Source: Hofstenia miamia
Lineage: Eukaryota; Xenacoelomorpha; Acoela; Hofsteniidae
Length of the DNA: 40,617 nt
Direction: 5' to 3'
Assembly: GCA_900660155.1 (NCBI GenBank)
Contig: CABFPE010000004.1
Location: 181,765 to 222,381 of the forward strand
The stretch's first letter is position 1. Each line of letters opens with the position of its first letter. The position numbers and the translations under genes are program-made. This document shows, one piece after another, positions 11,374 through 24,159 of the stretch. The notes under the pieces are model-generated. The model searched no databases. It was not told the DNA's origin and saw only the letters and a program-made list of their open reading frames with translations.

Positions 11374-12829
11374 ATATTGTGTAATCTTCTCAGCAAATAG
11401 TAAAGTTTATGTTTCAACTACATAATGTAAATTGTAAAATGCCTTAAATGGGTATATATGTGCGATATTAAATAAAACACACAAAAACAAAACCATTAAT
11501 GCTTCAAAATACGGAAATAAAATCTGAAAATACAATAAAGAAGAGTCGAATTTAAGTGTATATCCGTTTTTCTTTATTTTTTTGATAGTTTTACTAAACC
11601 TTTCATTAAATTGGCATTATGTTCATTGCCTATGACGAAAAGATATCTTTGATTTAGCACATTATTCAGTTTTTTACAACGATTCAGGTGGTGATGGTTG
11701 AATTTATTCAACATTGTAAGCTATTTTTACATTATAATAAGTTAATATTACTAACTTTGTTTTATGTTATTATGATATATTATAAAATTTTATGTTTGTA
11801 TACGTTTAATGTCTTTGTTAACAAAAATTTGCATTAGAGTTGTGGAAAGTATATTTTTTAAAGGAGAAAATTAGTCCAAAAACAACAAAACTTAGAACAT
11901 TAGAAAATTTAAGGTCGACTTTTTCTTTCACATATTTTTATTATTAGTGCTTTTTGGAATATTATTTCTAGATCTATACAGTTAGAACGTAAAATGGGGG
12001 GGGGGGATCCAAGTCAGAACACTATGTAAAACGAAAAAATTGTCAAATGTGCTCAAACATGTTGTATTGAAACCATAGAAAATCGAAAAATGTCAGATGT
12101 ATTAAAACCCTTAGCAATACATTGAACTCTGGAACTTAATCAAATCAATAAAATAACATATTTTAGACTCTCAAATGGTGGAGAAATGTTTGTAAATATA
12201 AAATATATTGGGATTCTCTCTACTGCGATGCCTTTGAAACTCTACCAAGGTCAGATTTTATTTCAAAAATCTGTATATGATTTTGGAACACTTAATATGA
12301 AACGGGATTTAATCCGGTTTCGAATTGCATATTGCAAGATAAATATTTTATACTTGAATTCAATGAGAAAACCGCCGCCTTGAAGTATTTATTTCATTTT
12401 ATATTTTGAACAATAAATGACTTTACTTTACTAACATTTTAGGTTTGTAGCATCTATCATTAAGTGTATAAATTGAGAAAAACATCTTGTGAGAATAATT
12501 GAGATTTTTTCAAAATTGTGAAAAAAATTCTTGTTTCATATGACTTGAAAATATTTTATTAATAGTAGTAAGTGATTTACGGTTTGATACATTCGACATT
12601 TTAACAATGGAATATAGATAAAAAATTATGTAATTTTGAACTTGTGTGTGAAAAAGTGCAAGATTGTACACATATGAATGCACAGTCGGTATAATAGAAT
12701 TTCACATTGTTGGAAAAAAGAGAACTACCCTGAAAGATTTCCAACTTTGTGGTGAGCTTTTTTTATAAATAATCTCTAACATTTCACATACTTGATTATC
12801 ATAGAAAAGGTATTAACACTTTTTTGCGA
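11374..12829. other. Non-coding stretch
   Basis: AT-rich DNA with no credible gene. It contains an 11-base G run at 11996-12006 followed by GATCC. The open frame at 12186-12383 (plus) has no recognisable motif. Confidence 0.55.
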
Positions 12830-13960
12830 TATTATTCTTAGTTTTATAAGAAAACGTAAGAAATTTTATTTTTTGACAAAAACTTTTTAAAGCATTTTCT
12901 TAATTTGTAATTGTTTATATGTTTAATCGTAAATCAAAACGTTTACTGCCTCACATTTTTAAGGGATTTTTTAATTTGTAACCATTTATACATTTTATTG
13001 CAAATAAAAAAGATTTTTTGTTAAACCTTTACCGCATACCGCATTTGCTTAAATTGTAATCGTTTATATATTTCATCGTAAGCAAAAACGTTTTTTATTG
13101 TAAATTTTAACATCAAAAGTTTAAATTGTAATCATTTATATAATTTATTGAAAATAAAAACGCTTTTTTTGTTGTAAATTTTTTAAAGGATTTGCTTAAT
13201 TTCTAATAATTTGTGTTTTTGGTTGTAAATGTTTGGCTCAGTTGGTTAAATTTTAAAAATTTACATATTTTATCACAAATATAATCAAATTTTTGTAAAT
13301 TTTTAACATCATTACCTTAAAATGTAATCATTTATATACTTTATCGAAAATAAATATTTTTTATGTAATTTTTAATATCATTTGTTTAAATTGCAATAAT
13401 TTATATATTTCACTGTAAACAAAAACGGTTTTTGTTGTACATTTTGAAATCATTTATTTAAATTGTAGTTGTTTATAATTTTAAACTAAATAATAACGTT
13501 TTTTATGTAAATTTTTATCATCATTGGTTGAAATTGAGATAATTTATATATTTCATTATAAATTTAAACGGTTTTTGTTGTAAGTTTTTAACAGTAGTTC
13601 AATTTGTAATTTCTTATCTACTTTATTGCAAATAAAAACGGTTTTTGGTGGAAATTTTCACAGCATTTGTTTAGATTTTAGTTGTTTACATATTTTATTC
13701 TAAATAATAACGTTTTTTATGTAAATTTTTAACATCATTAGTTTAAATTATAATAGTTTATATATTTCATCAAAAATAAAAACGTTTTTTTGTTGTAAAT
13801 TTTGACATCATTTGTTTAGATTGTAATAGTTTATATATTTTATTCTACATAATAGTGTTTTTATTGTAGACATTTAACAGTATTTCTTAGATTGTAACCG
13901 TATATATATATATACTTGATTTTAAATAAAAATGTTGTTTTTTTAGTTCATATTTTTGCA
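12830..13960 (+). repeat. Degenerate minisatellite, about 15 units of 70-75 bp
   Basis: The core words TTTAAATTGTAATNGTTTATATATTT, then a spacer of about 6 bases, then AAATAAAAACG, then TTTTTTGTTGTAAATTTT and AACATCATT recur head to tail. Core anchors fall near 12901, 12971, 13051, 13121, 13198, 13243, 13318, 13387, 13458, 13528, 13598, 13671, 13743, 13816 and 13888. Units differ at many positions and a few are shortened, so the array is old. The last unit has a TA-expanded core (about 13898-13911). No coding capacity; the spacing is too regular for chance AT-richness. Confidence 0.9.
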
Positions 13961-15085
13961 ATTATTAATTGTCATATGTTTTTGATTGCTAATGCATCTT
14001 GTTTAACAATGACTATTTTATTAACCATTAATTTAGAGGCCATGGTGTGAAATTCATAACGTACAGAAATACACATTGCGGGTTTTCCTGGTTCATTCCC
14101 ATCGAGCAATGACGTTATGAAGAATATAATTAATGTTCATTGAATTGTAGGTTAAATTTGTAATATGAACAAGAAAAGAAAAACATTTTAAAACCATTAT
14201 CATTTTATTACTGCATTTTACATTTTCTTTAAGAAGATGTGTAAAGTCTACAACTATATAAAGTGAATAGAAAGCACCATATATCCAACATGTATATGTA
14301 TAAATAATATCACATGTATAATTTTTTTAAGAATTTACCTTGCTTTATATCATGTAGATAAAGATTATAATATTAGAATTTTTATCTCAATTTCAGATTT
14401 TGGCATTAAGTTTTGCAAATATTTTTCTTCTTTTTACCTGAAAACTAAATGTAACTTTTGCATGCACCTTTTAATGTGCATATGTTAGCAAAAACAATTT
14501 AATTACAGCAAATATATAAATCATAAGAATGGAAATATATGGAATGGATCTATATATTACTCTTCCCTAAATCATTGTGTTGCATGATTAAAACATCATT
14601 ACAATAAACATTTCATGACAAGAACCTGACATTAAATACTTCAGTTTGCATAAATCCTAGAATTCAAAAGTAAGAGTGTTTTCTGAAGTTTATTATGCTC
14701 AATTTAATTTTCTCAAAAACATTTCTTGTTATCAAATATATCTATAATTAAAGAATAGAAATTTCGTCAAAAAATTAATTTGCAACATTTAGTTTTGTGA
14801 AAGTCATTTTGTCACTAGATGGCGTCCTATAGAGTCACTTCATTCTCCTATAGCAAATAGTCATGGGTGTTAAAAGAACTTCTCGGTGCCCTATTGAAAC
14901 CTCCTCGCCCCGTTACTATGCTATTCTTATATGTGGAAGATTTATAACCTGAAATGAGCTTCAAAGAATGTTTTACTTAAAAATCTTTGATTTTGTTGAT
15001 ACTGCTGTTGTTATGTTATTGACTTCTTAATGTATATAACTTTCAAAATTGTGAAGAACCTGAAAAAATTATTGGCTTTGGATTT
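13961..15085. other. Non-coding stretch
   Basis: AT-rich DNA without a gene, RNA gene or clear repeat. A CG-bearing patch near 14814-14915 has no long frame. Confidence 0.5.
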
Positions 15086-15291
15086 AAGAGGATGTTACAC
15101 GATGGGCTTCGTCCAGGAACAAATGAACTATGTTTACTTCTCTTTGGCATGGTACCAATAAACTCATGCCCTGGCAAATGCTGTGAGAGTAATTATCTTG
15201 CAATTATCTCGCACGGGAACAGATGCTACACAGAGTGCATTTAACATAAGTGTTTTGATCTAGGGCAAAAACCATTGTGTAACATCCGCTT
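15086..15291. mobile_element. Short inverted-repeat element (MITE-like), 206 bp
   Basis: The left end AAGAGGATGTTACACGATGG (15086-15105) and the reverse complement of the right end (15272-15291) match at 18 of 20 positions. The interior has no open frame and is GC-richer than its surroundings. A TA may flank both sides, but the target duplication is unresolved, so the superfamily is not assigned. Confidence 0.6.
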
Positions 15292-16638
15292 TATAAATGT
15301 ATAGGATTTTGCTTGTACAATTTGTAATGTAGCATCAAATTGCATCATAATTGAAATTCTAGTACTCAAAGCATACAAAAGACCAATTATACTACTACAA
15401 TACTTCTAAAATAATTAAACTCAGTGTGATAACGTAGATTTGACAGAAAGATATAAATATATATATATATATATATCACTATTGAAATATCAATTTATGC
15501 TGTATGTGCTAAATCTTTAACATGAAACTAGTTCTGTTTGAATTATTGCTTTTGATAGTTAGCTAATACAAATGATTAATCTCTAGTGAGTGTTGCTATT
15601 CCATTTTTAAAACTTTTGTAATGCTGCCTGATGCATTGAACTGAGCACATGTCAGATATGAATGACAATCATGAAATGTGTATAGGGTACAAAATGGATT
15701 TAGTTCTCTTAGAAAAACATATTTTGATAAAATTGCGCAAATTTCATTTGGTTTCCATAAATTGAAATTTTGTAACTAGATGAAATTTGGAGGCATTAGA
15801 GTTTGAAAAAAAATTTGGAAACTAATATTCACACTTGGAATTCCCCTTTAATTCTACATTTATAATAGATGTTAAGGGGATGCTAAATACCACTAAACAA
15901 GTAAAATATGAACTGCTAAGATGATGACATCAAACAGTCTTGAACAGCGAAGATCCAGGGTTGGCTCTGTTTGTCAAGATCATCATTAGACATGACGACT
16001 AAGAGCTTCCTTCTAAGAAAATCACCCACAATTGTTGCCCTTTAGGTATCATGTTTGCAGGTGTACTTGAATTTAGTTGTTGTGCTACAAAATACTCATG
16101 ATGGCGGCAATCACAATGACATCTAACATAAATAGACTAAACCATGGTTTCGAATGTTACGAAAGTTTGTGTCACACCATTTCAAACTATTCATTAAAAA
16201 CCATAAATATCTTTTCAGCTATAATGATAAAAAAAATAAAAAGTAAGAAATGATATTCCACTTTTCAAAACTTAAGAATGTCTACCAAAAATTTGTCAAG
16301 ATTATACTATTGTAAGTTAAGCGCAAGAAAACTATGATGTATTAGAACATAATAGTAGAAGTCCATGATTGGGAGACAAAGGCTATTATATTATCCCATC
16401 CCATGAGAGGTGGCAGAATATTCAAGACTTTGAGGCAACCCTGAGAATTCGTTTGAATGCTTTGCAGAAATTACAGTAATAAACATCTGTAAAAGAAGAG
16501 TTTAGTTAAACTGTCCCCTCATTAAAACAAACACTTATATACGGAAAATATGTGTATTCTAAAATGAATACATAATACAAATTAATTCCTGTATGAGCGA
16601 AGGGAACATAATCAAACTAAATTCTAGTTATTCATTAG
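15292..16638. other. Non-coding stretch with (AT)n
   Basis: No gene recognised. An AT dinucleotide run lies at about 15456-15476. The rest is ordinary AT-rich DNA, probably downstream of the minus-strand gene that ends near 16639. Confidence 0.5.
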
Positions 16639-16644
16639 TTTATT
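16639..16644 (-). promoter_or_regulatory. Poly(A) signal AATAAA for the PAN/TSP1-like gene
   Basis: AATAAA on the minus strand, 47 bases after the stop codon of the 16853-16691 exon. The spacing suits a short 3' UTR. In such AT-rich DNA the hexamer is common, so this is supportive rather than decisive. Confidence 0.4.
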
Positions 16645-16690
16645 AAATAAATGATACTATTCAAATAAATGATTTTGTAAAACATTTTAC

Positions 16691-16853
16691 TTAAAATATA
16701 CCGTCATATTCAACTCTAGTTTCATTTTTTACATATTCTTCAATGAATGTTGAAGAAATCCTTTCTTGATATGCAATTTTTGTTCCATCGCCTTTACAGT
16801 GAGAGCTTCCATGAATTGTATCGTTGGCATTGATACAGCTTCGATTGTACACT
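16691..16853 (-). CDS. Exon 4 (probably last) of PAN/TSP1-like gene
   Basis: The minus-strand open segment follows an acceptor-like GATGTTTAG|A at 16854/16853 and ends at TAA (16693-16691). It encodes VYNRSCINAND, then HGSSHCKGDGTK, then a hydrophilic tail of about 25 residues. The pattern R-x-C, a Gly, then H-C-x-G-D/G resembles the second half of a thrombospondin type-1 (TSP1) repeat. The start phase (2) matches the end of exon 3 if a one-base homopolymer error there is allowed. It is more conserved-looking (charged, N-glycosylation-type NRS, NDT and NET sites) than other short frames here. A splice donor at GACG|GTATAT just before the stop is an alternative, which would make it internal. 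Linkage across the 19.5-kb intron is inference. Confidence 0.45.
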
Positions 16854-16987
16854 CTAAACATCAAGTTATAGCAAAATAGCAAAAATTAAGCAGCAATGAC
16901 TTGTCGTCAGGCACGTATCGAGCATTTCTAAAAAGAGGGGGGGGCAATCATTATCCGAGACATATAGGCCTAGGTCGTTTTGATTAT

Positions 16988-17322
16988 ATATTACAGTTAA
17001 AAATGTACAAATTTAGAAAAATTTTTAAATAAATAAAGCAATAGAGCAATTATGAATTGATCTACTTTCTTTGCACTTTATGTCAAACAAAAAAACTGTT
17101 CAGCAAATTATCGATCAGATCGTATGAGAATGAATTGAAAATGGNNNNNNNNNNNNNNNNNNNNNATATTACAGTTAAAAATGTACAAATTTAGAAAAAT
17201 TTTTAAATAAATAAAGCAATAGAGCAATTATGAATTGATCTACTTTCTTTGCACTTTATGTCAAACAAAAAAACTGTTCAGCAAATTATCGATCAGATCG
17301 TATGAGAATGAATTGAAAATGG
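16988..17322. other. Assembly gap with exact 157-bp duplication
   Basis: Bases 16988-17144 and 17166-17322 are identical (157 bp each) and are separated only by 21 N (17145-17165). An unmerged contig overlap is by far the simplest cause. The real genome probably has one copy. The open frame at 17235-17444 crosses the edge of this artefact and is not a gene. Confidence 0.93.
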
Positions 17323-19463
17323 CCTACCCCAAGGGGGGCAGGCTCAAGGCCCCCACACCCCTGCTTGCCGTACATTTGCCTGAAAGTTTTGGCTGGTCCC
17401 AAGCGTCCGTAAAATTTTACTTGACTTACACACACCTTGACTAAAGCTAATCATGAAAAAAATTGATTGAAACTCATTTATTATAAAAGTAGGCGGTAAT
17501 CAGCCGCTACTTGCGGCGATTTGATTTCAATAAGTTGAAAATTATTAACTAATAACCTTTACATTTAGATTATATATATATATATATATATGCTTTAAGT
17601 ATTGGTAAATTTTCCAAATATCGACAGAGTTTCATGTTTGGCAAGTTTGGCAACTCGTTCTATATATATGACAATATAAAGTGGATCATGACAGAAATAT
17701 TTTTTTATACAGTGATTTTTCAAATTTATTTTGTAATAAATTTCAGATATAACGTTTGCTTCTGGTAAATTTATGAAAACAGTTGTTAGCGCAATAATTT
17801 TTATTGAAGTAATCATCAATTGTATAATATTGGTTAAATATTTTTTGAAAAAGATACCTGTACTGTCGATGGTAAACTTCAACTAAAACACAGTAACTAC
17901 AAACTATTCATTGCAGTTTAATATAAATCCTCAAATTATGCAAGTAGAACAATTTTTTAAGAAAGTCTATTCTCATGCTACTAAAATCGAAAAATGCCTG
18001 GCGGAAAACGCACGTTTATTTAGAGTTCTTTCTGCATTCAGCAAAAATTTTCATTACATTACTTGAAATTATGTGAATTGCATTAGAGTATTTCCCAAAG
18101 TTAAACCTAATATTTTGTTAAGTTAAATTCTAGGAAGAGGTTCTATGCTTGTCATAAATAATAAGCAATAAGATGAGCAACTGAAAACGGAACTTTTACG
18201 AATGAATACACTACTAAGCGCATTTCATTCACTAGAAAACATATAGTAATTCATGGAAAGGCGAGATTTCCATTTATATATATGTAAAGTTATTGAAGTG
18301 TTAGACATTGCTGTGATTTCTAAGGCAATGTTAGTATCTGAGTGAGATCGTGTGTGTGGTGTTTTTACATTTCTGAAGAGATCTAAATCTTTTGGCAGTA
18401 TGTCTTGAAAGTCATTACAAAAATATACTGCAATAAGTATATATCACAGGCAGGTTTATGGCGCTTTAATTCCAAGACACTTTTGCCTCGTCTGTTTGTT
18501 GATAACAGCTCAACTGAAGCTTAAGACCATTGATTCCTTTACATTCTCAAATCAAGACTTTTGCTTGACTCTGATATAAAATATCATTTAATTCAATCTA
18601 TACTTGGTACACAATCTATACAGTGTATATTTATTTAGAAAGACAGCATTTCCTAAGCAGTGAAGCTTTTTTGACACATCATAAGAAATCTTGATCATTC
18701 TTAATCTATACAATATCAGACGATTTTTGTTTTTCAATCATAATATTGAATTATAGGCTTCACAATAAATAAAAAGTCTTCTTGGTATATTATTTGAAAT
18801 AAAAAATGAAAAATTACACGTATAATTCAACTATATTCTAGAATCACCAGATATGTTCTGCCCTTTACAACTATTTAGTGTAGACAACATTAAACAGCCA
18901 AATAATTCTATAATATCATCCTTCTAAAAAATTACTTTTTAAAACAAATGTAATTATTACAATTGAAGTGAAAAATTGTTTGTATGAATATATTGTAACA
19001 CCATCATCAATAGTATTATTAGAGCAACCAAGTAATAGCATGTTACCATGCTGCAAATAACACCTGGTAGAAAGCAATGGCAAAAGTATCTAGTAAGACT
19101 AATCACCAGAAGTTGCATACAGAATTTAATGGAAAGACATTTGATTAGTTGGAACAGTGTGAGTGGAAATGCAAAAAACCAAACATATCAAGAAATTGCT
19201 AACAAATATTTTTAGCCCTCTTGTGGCCAATGCTCATTACGTTTAAAATGACGTAATTATTCTCAAGTGAAAATTGAGAATGTTATTAATGTAATTTAAA
19301 AACTGTTTACTGATTTCAATACAATTTGTGATTATATATATTTTAAAATAATAATTTACTAAAAGTAAAAGAAATGAAAAAGTGTAATGTTTAACTGTTC
19401 CTGAACTTTTCAATTCATAAACAGTTAATTGAAATCTTATTGATTCAATTACAAATTTATCGN
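17323..19463. other. Intron-like non-coding stretch
   Basis: No recognisable gene. Contains a TA dinucleotide run (about 17570-17591), an open frame on the minus strand (17595-17882) without motifs, and a weak inverted repeat ATTCTCAA/TTGAGAAT around 19258-19281. CG dinucleotides are present at normal low density, unlike the block after 20306. One N at 19463. Confidence 0.5.
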
Positions 19464-19693
19464 AACTTGAATGGGAGAATAACCCCAATGGTATGGAAAT
19501 AAAAAAATGATTCAAAAAATGGCGTAATCCTAGTATTTCAAAAAAAATTTTGATAATTTTATAAATTTATATTGAAAATGTACTATGATTTCAATTGCAT
19601 TAGGACGGCTCAATATAAGATTTGTTTCAATTTTGAAAACTTTATCATGTGTAACTTGAATTGGAGAATAACCCCAATGGTATGGAAATAAAA
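19464..19693 (+). repeat. Two diverged direct repeats (about 40-bp core)
   Basis: The core AACTTGAATGGGAGAATAA (from 19464) recurs with one change as AACTTGAATTGGAGAATAA (from 19653). In both copies it continues identically through CCCCAATGGTATGGAAAT. Looser similarity extends upstream of each. The minus-strand frames here (19243-19515 and 19530-19721) both read through this repeat and are products of it rather than genes. Confidence 0.75.
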
Positions 19694-20311
19694 ATAATGC
19701 AAAAGTTTTACTCATAAACACAAATTTGTAAAAGTATGCATGTATTAAGATAGGGACATAAATTTATTTAAGTCTGAGTGAGAGCGAAGATGACGTCACT
19801 CAAGGTGTGTAGTAATTTCTTCATATGCTAGATTTATATGGTGGATGCTGAAGTGATACAAGCCAGCTATTAGAATGACAAACATATGATTGAAAGCCAG
19901 CATGAAATAATGAGGATCCAAGAATAACTAAGCAGTGAAGTCTAGCAGTGGTTGCATAACACTGACAAACTGCGCCCTTACTTCAATCACTTAGAAACAT
20001 AGCTGAAATTTGCCATGAATTTAAATGAAGTAATGACAAGAAATAAAAGCAGCAAATTAGGTGATGCAAAACTAAATTCTTATTTAATGAATGCATAAAC
20101 CAGGGCCCTACTTATACAATTACTAGTAATAATATTTTTCAACAATTGATTCAGACAATGTTGGCCATTTTTAAACAAATTTAAATGAATCTAAATGGCA
20201 CAGTTGCATAATATCTAGACGTCATTTGTCAAAAGTTGATCAAATGAAGCCTACCCTATTAATTGCTGGAGCAGCTAGAGTTTTCAAAGTTTGTGTATGT
20301 ATTTACGATCT

Positions 20312-23300
20312 TTAATAACTGAATAGAACTGAACAAAAATAAACATTAAAAGTTTTTTGTTTTGTTTTCAAGGGGAGGTACAAGATCACTGGTGTGAATA
20401 GATCTTTACTGAAGTTTGTATTTTTGATTTCAATGTTGTGAGATGAGTTTGCAATGAGGTTGGCAGTTTTCCTGAAGAGCTCCATGATTCTGTTATCATT
20501 CCAGGTGATGTTGGAGAGATCTTCTTCAAAAATAATGAAAGCAAATGTTTTGATTTCTCTTGCAATGAGTTTTTTGTAATGTATATATTGTAGATCAGAA
20601 ATATTTTTAGGCATTTTGTTGGATTGGCAAAGATGCATAATAGGTACAGTATAGCTTTTGACCTTTAAGAGCCATCATCAAAGTCATTTTAGCATCAATA
20701 ACTGCAGTGTGAGCAGATGATGTATCAAGGCATCTGGAAAGAAAAATATAAAGATGATGGACAGATGTTGCATATTTTTGTATTGTAAACATTTTTTTCC
20801 ATCACAAATTGTTTTGTCATTTCTTCAGACATGTTGACATACACCCTAATTATCATTACTAGTTCAATGCATTTGGAGATGTCATAGAATATAAAGTTTC
20901 ATGCCAGAGGTTTGTTCAAATGATGTCATTGGCACCTGCAAATAAGATAATGTTCATTATCCTTATATTTTTAATTTTTTCTTTTGTATTGGTTATTTGA
21001 ACATAAATAGGTGCACCCTTTTGTAAACAATTTAAGGTGTGATTTTGGAATTGACCAAGATGTGATTTTCTTGTTGTTAGTCATTGAGGTGTGATATAGC
21101 CTCTTTCCATTCCAGTTTTTGATTGAATGTGACAATTGCATCATAGTTATTAAAGTAGAGTTCATGATTGAGATGCCATGATTTATGGGAGGTTTCTTCT
21201 TTATCTTACAATAAGGTTTAATATGTGGTATCAACAAGATGGTACTAGGAATGCAAAAAGCTGTTGCATGTTGTAACCTTTTTCTCAAGGTCTAGCCATG
21301 ATCCATATGTGGAAGTGATTTGAGCTGTACAAATGCACATCAGGTAATTCAGCAATTTTGTGATCTATTTCAGGGATGACTGTTAAAAATGATGTAGATT
21401 TGAGGAATTGCTTTGTTTTACAGGCTGAGGACAATCAATTTCAATATTAAGAGCAATAAGTTTGTTTTTGATTTGGTTGATTAAGACTTTGCATGATTTC
21501 AATTTGGTGTTTGTTGTTCAAGATTGAATTTTTGATTAGCATGCTTTACTCCTCAACCCAGGTCTAAATGTGTGTAATGATTGACTTATTGCATGACATT
21601 TTTTCATTTATTACTCTGTTGATGGCATCTTGTAATTCTTCTTCTTCTTCTTGTAGTTGGATAGGTGTTTTATTTGGAGTTCAATAGTACAATAAAGTTG
21701 GTAGTGACCTGTGGCATCAGATGCTGCAGTGGCCATTTGGGCATTGCAAAGCTGTGTTGTAGGTTCTCTGATGAGAGGTAAATGAAGAGTTTTGTATTCT
21801 TTGTGTATATGCTATGGTTGTTGCAGTTGAATATATATGATTGCATGCTGTAAGGCAGACATTCACAGAGGGTTGCTGTTAAAAGGGGAGACTGTATGGC
21901 AGAATATAATTTGTAATGAGTTTCTGATGTGGTGCCCCACATGTAATGTTTAGTATTGTAGGGAAATACTTCAATGTTACTGTCATGTATTCAAAGTTTG
22001 CTTTGGATGTAAATCAGTGACAGATTTTTCAAAGGGTTTTCATTGTTCATTAATTTTATGAGGTACTTCTCAAAATGATTGATGTTGTAGCATTTATCCT
22101 TAAATGATGAGGTTGAGACTGGTTGTTCCAGGAGTAACCAATTTTTTATTTTTCTAGGTAAGGAAGTGATTGCAATTTCAAATAAGCAATTTGTGATAAG
22201 TTTGATTTGAATTCATTTTGGGATAGGATATGTGAGTTTGTTGTCAACAGTGAGGAGTATTTTTAGTAACAATATGGTGGGAATTCCTGTGATGCAAGGA
22301 ATTTTTTGTTCTTCAAAAAGCATAGAGTGGAATGATTTTTTTCTTGTACTCATTAGCATTGATCAGTTGAGTAAGTAGGTGTTCAACAGAAAGACTTTCA
22401 ATGTAGTGAACATGTTTTTAATAGGTTTCACTTGTGTTGAATGTCTGTGAATGTGGCAGAAGAGTGACTAAAACTGAGTCAATATTGAACTTGAGTGAAA
22501 TCATTTTGGATGTGTCAGGATTGAGAATTTGATATGTTTGAGCTTGTAGAACTAGAACAATAGCTAGGTGTTTTTCTGGGATGAGCTGATGTGAAGGAAT
22601 GCTATGATATTGATTAGTGTCACATTCGTAATACTGTCTTTAAGTATGACAGCTGTATGAAGCAGAGTTGACTAGCAAATTATGTGGATATGTTGAGGCA
22701 TTCTTCTTAGTTGAGTACATCATCAAATAACATTTTATCATCATTTTTGATATAGATAATTACACATGTAATTTTATTAATTTCTGCATGTATCAGTATT
22801 TGATTCATTCTCTGGACCATTTTGTTGTAATCTTTTTTTGCTGATTTTAAAAAATAAACAATGAGAAGCTTTGACCAGTCAGTGTTTGTCAACAAGATTT
22901 TTCACAGTCTTTTCTTTTACAGATAAACTTGTAAGTGTTTTCAACAATGGAGAGCAAATTGTAGGAGAGTTTTTTGGGTGGATTCAGGCAGTTTATTCAC
23001 ACTTATGCAGCATCTTTGTTTAGAGGCAAAGAAATAAGGGTGAACAATTTCATGATCAATTATAGACATTTTAATCATATAAAAGTGACATTTTATGGTT
23101 TATTGACTACTGTGATCTGTAGTTAAAGAACTAAATTCTGGAAGTGGACCAAGTATCTGATGCCTAACAGGTATGTGAGATGTGGAAGGTTGATCTGCAA
23201 GACATTTGTAAGATGAAACATTGGAAAGGGGAGTAGATGATTTTGAAGGCTTATCATCACTAATGCCTGCATCTGTACCTAGTCTGTGTACACTGGTAAA

Positions 23301-23327
23301 AATGCCAGAGGCCAGCATTAACTCCAA
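20312..23327 (-). pseudogene. Decayed minus-strand coding frames, unidentified
   Basis: Several minus-strand segments (20638-20312, 20792-20607, 21288-20971, 21942-21670, about 22630-22330, 23327-23100) read as ordinary-looking protein for 60-108 residues. They are separated by frameshifts and frequent TGA stops. None shows a polymerase, protease, integrase or transposase motif I recognise. They lie downstream of gag and reverse-transcriptase remains on the same strand, which is the envelope or accessory position of an LTR retroelement, but a hAT relic lies in between and no envelope hallmark was confirmed. They could equally belong to a separate DNA element. No reconstruction was attempted. 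Confidence 0.4.
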
Positions 23328-24159
23328 GTCAGAATCTAGTATGTATGCTGATTCAAACTTGAATTCATATCACATGACTCACAGTAGGAGAATTAAAAGC
23401 TGATTGAGAGTTTCTGGGAGAGGTGTGAGTCCTCATAGACATTGAGAATTTGATGCATTTCCTCAACTGAGGGTAAGGATACAATGTTAATTACCCATTC
23501 CTAATTCCTAATCATGCAGGTTGTATATGCATTTAGGGGCTAGAATTTAGGTAAACTGTATTTCCTCATTGTAAGTATCTTGCTCAAATGTATTAAGACC
23601 AGTAGTTTCATAATATGCATTATTATTATGTTAAGCAAGTTTGAAATTTTCACATGAATTGATGTGAGAATCAGAAAAATCCTTAGGGGTTAGTTTAGTT
23701 GTTAAAGTTAACTATTTTCTGTTGATAAGTTCATAGCAATTGTGAGGTTACACCCTTGTGACTTTTTAAGGACTAAACCAGTTGTTTGAGAGTTTCTGTA
23801 CTTTTTTTAAGTTGGTAGTAGCAGTAGGGCAAAATTGGAATAATTATGAGGTTCCCTTAGAGAGAGAGAGTGGTTGTAGTTATGTAGTTGGCAGGTTGAG
23901 ATTTTTTTCTGTATCAGCACACACAATTTCATGAGTATGACTGAATTTTTCAATTAGTTTGTTCACATAATTCTCATCTATTGAGCTGGTGTTATTGTTG
24001 AAAAGCATAAATATTAGCTAGGGTCAGAACCACTGTGAAGTAACTAAAAAATACAGGTTGCACATTGTGTGCTATGGGTTGCAGGTTATGAGTGCAGCTT
24101 AAGGAAAGAAAAATAATGATTTAAAAAAATTTTGTTCATTGTTCTCTGTAAATAGGCTA
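23328..24159. other. CpG-free non-coding stretch
   Basis: No recognised gene. Contains an AG microsatellite-like run near 23859-23870. Probably decayed transposon DNA. Confidence 0.45.

Noticed and set aside
13234..13245. TGGCTCAGTTGG matches the tRNA A-box consensus
   Set aside because: It lies within a degenerate unit of the minisatellite. No B-box (GGTTCGA-type) follows at tRNA or SINE distance and no cloverleaf can be drawn.
12830..13960. Regular repeats suggested a CRISPR-like array
   Set aside because: Units are diverged throughout with no repeat/spacer split, and the context is animal DNA with no cas genes.
17235..17444. 69-residue plus-strand frame
   Set aside because: Part of it is within the sequence duplicated by the assembly gap, and it lacks motifs or splice support.
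19243..19721. Two minus-strand frames with similar starts suggested a duplicated gene
   Set aside because: The similarity is explained by the non-coding direct repeat, and the rest of each frame is unrelated AT-rich sequence.
20101..20120. CAGGGCCCTAC looked like a hAT terminus
   Set aside because: No matching inverted end or 8-bp target duplication was found.
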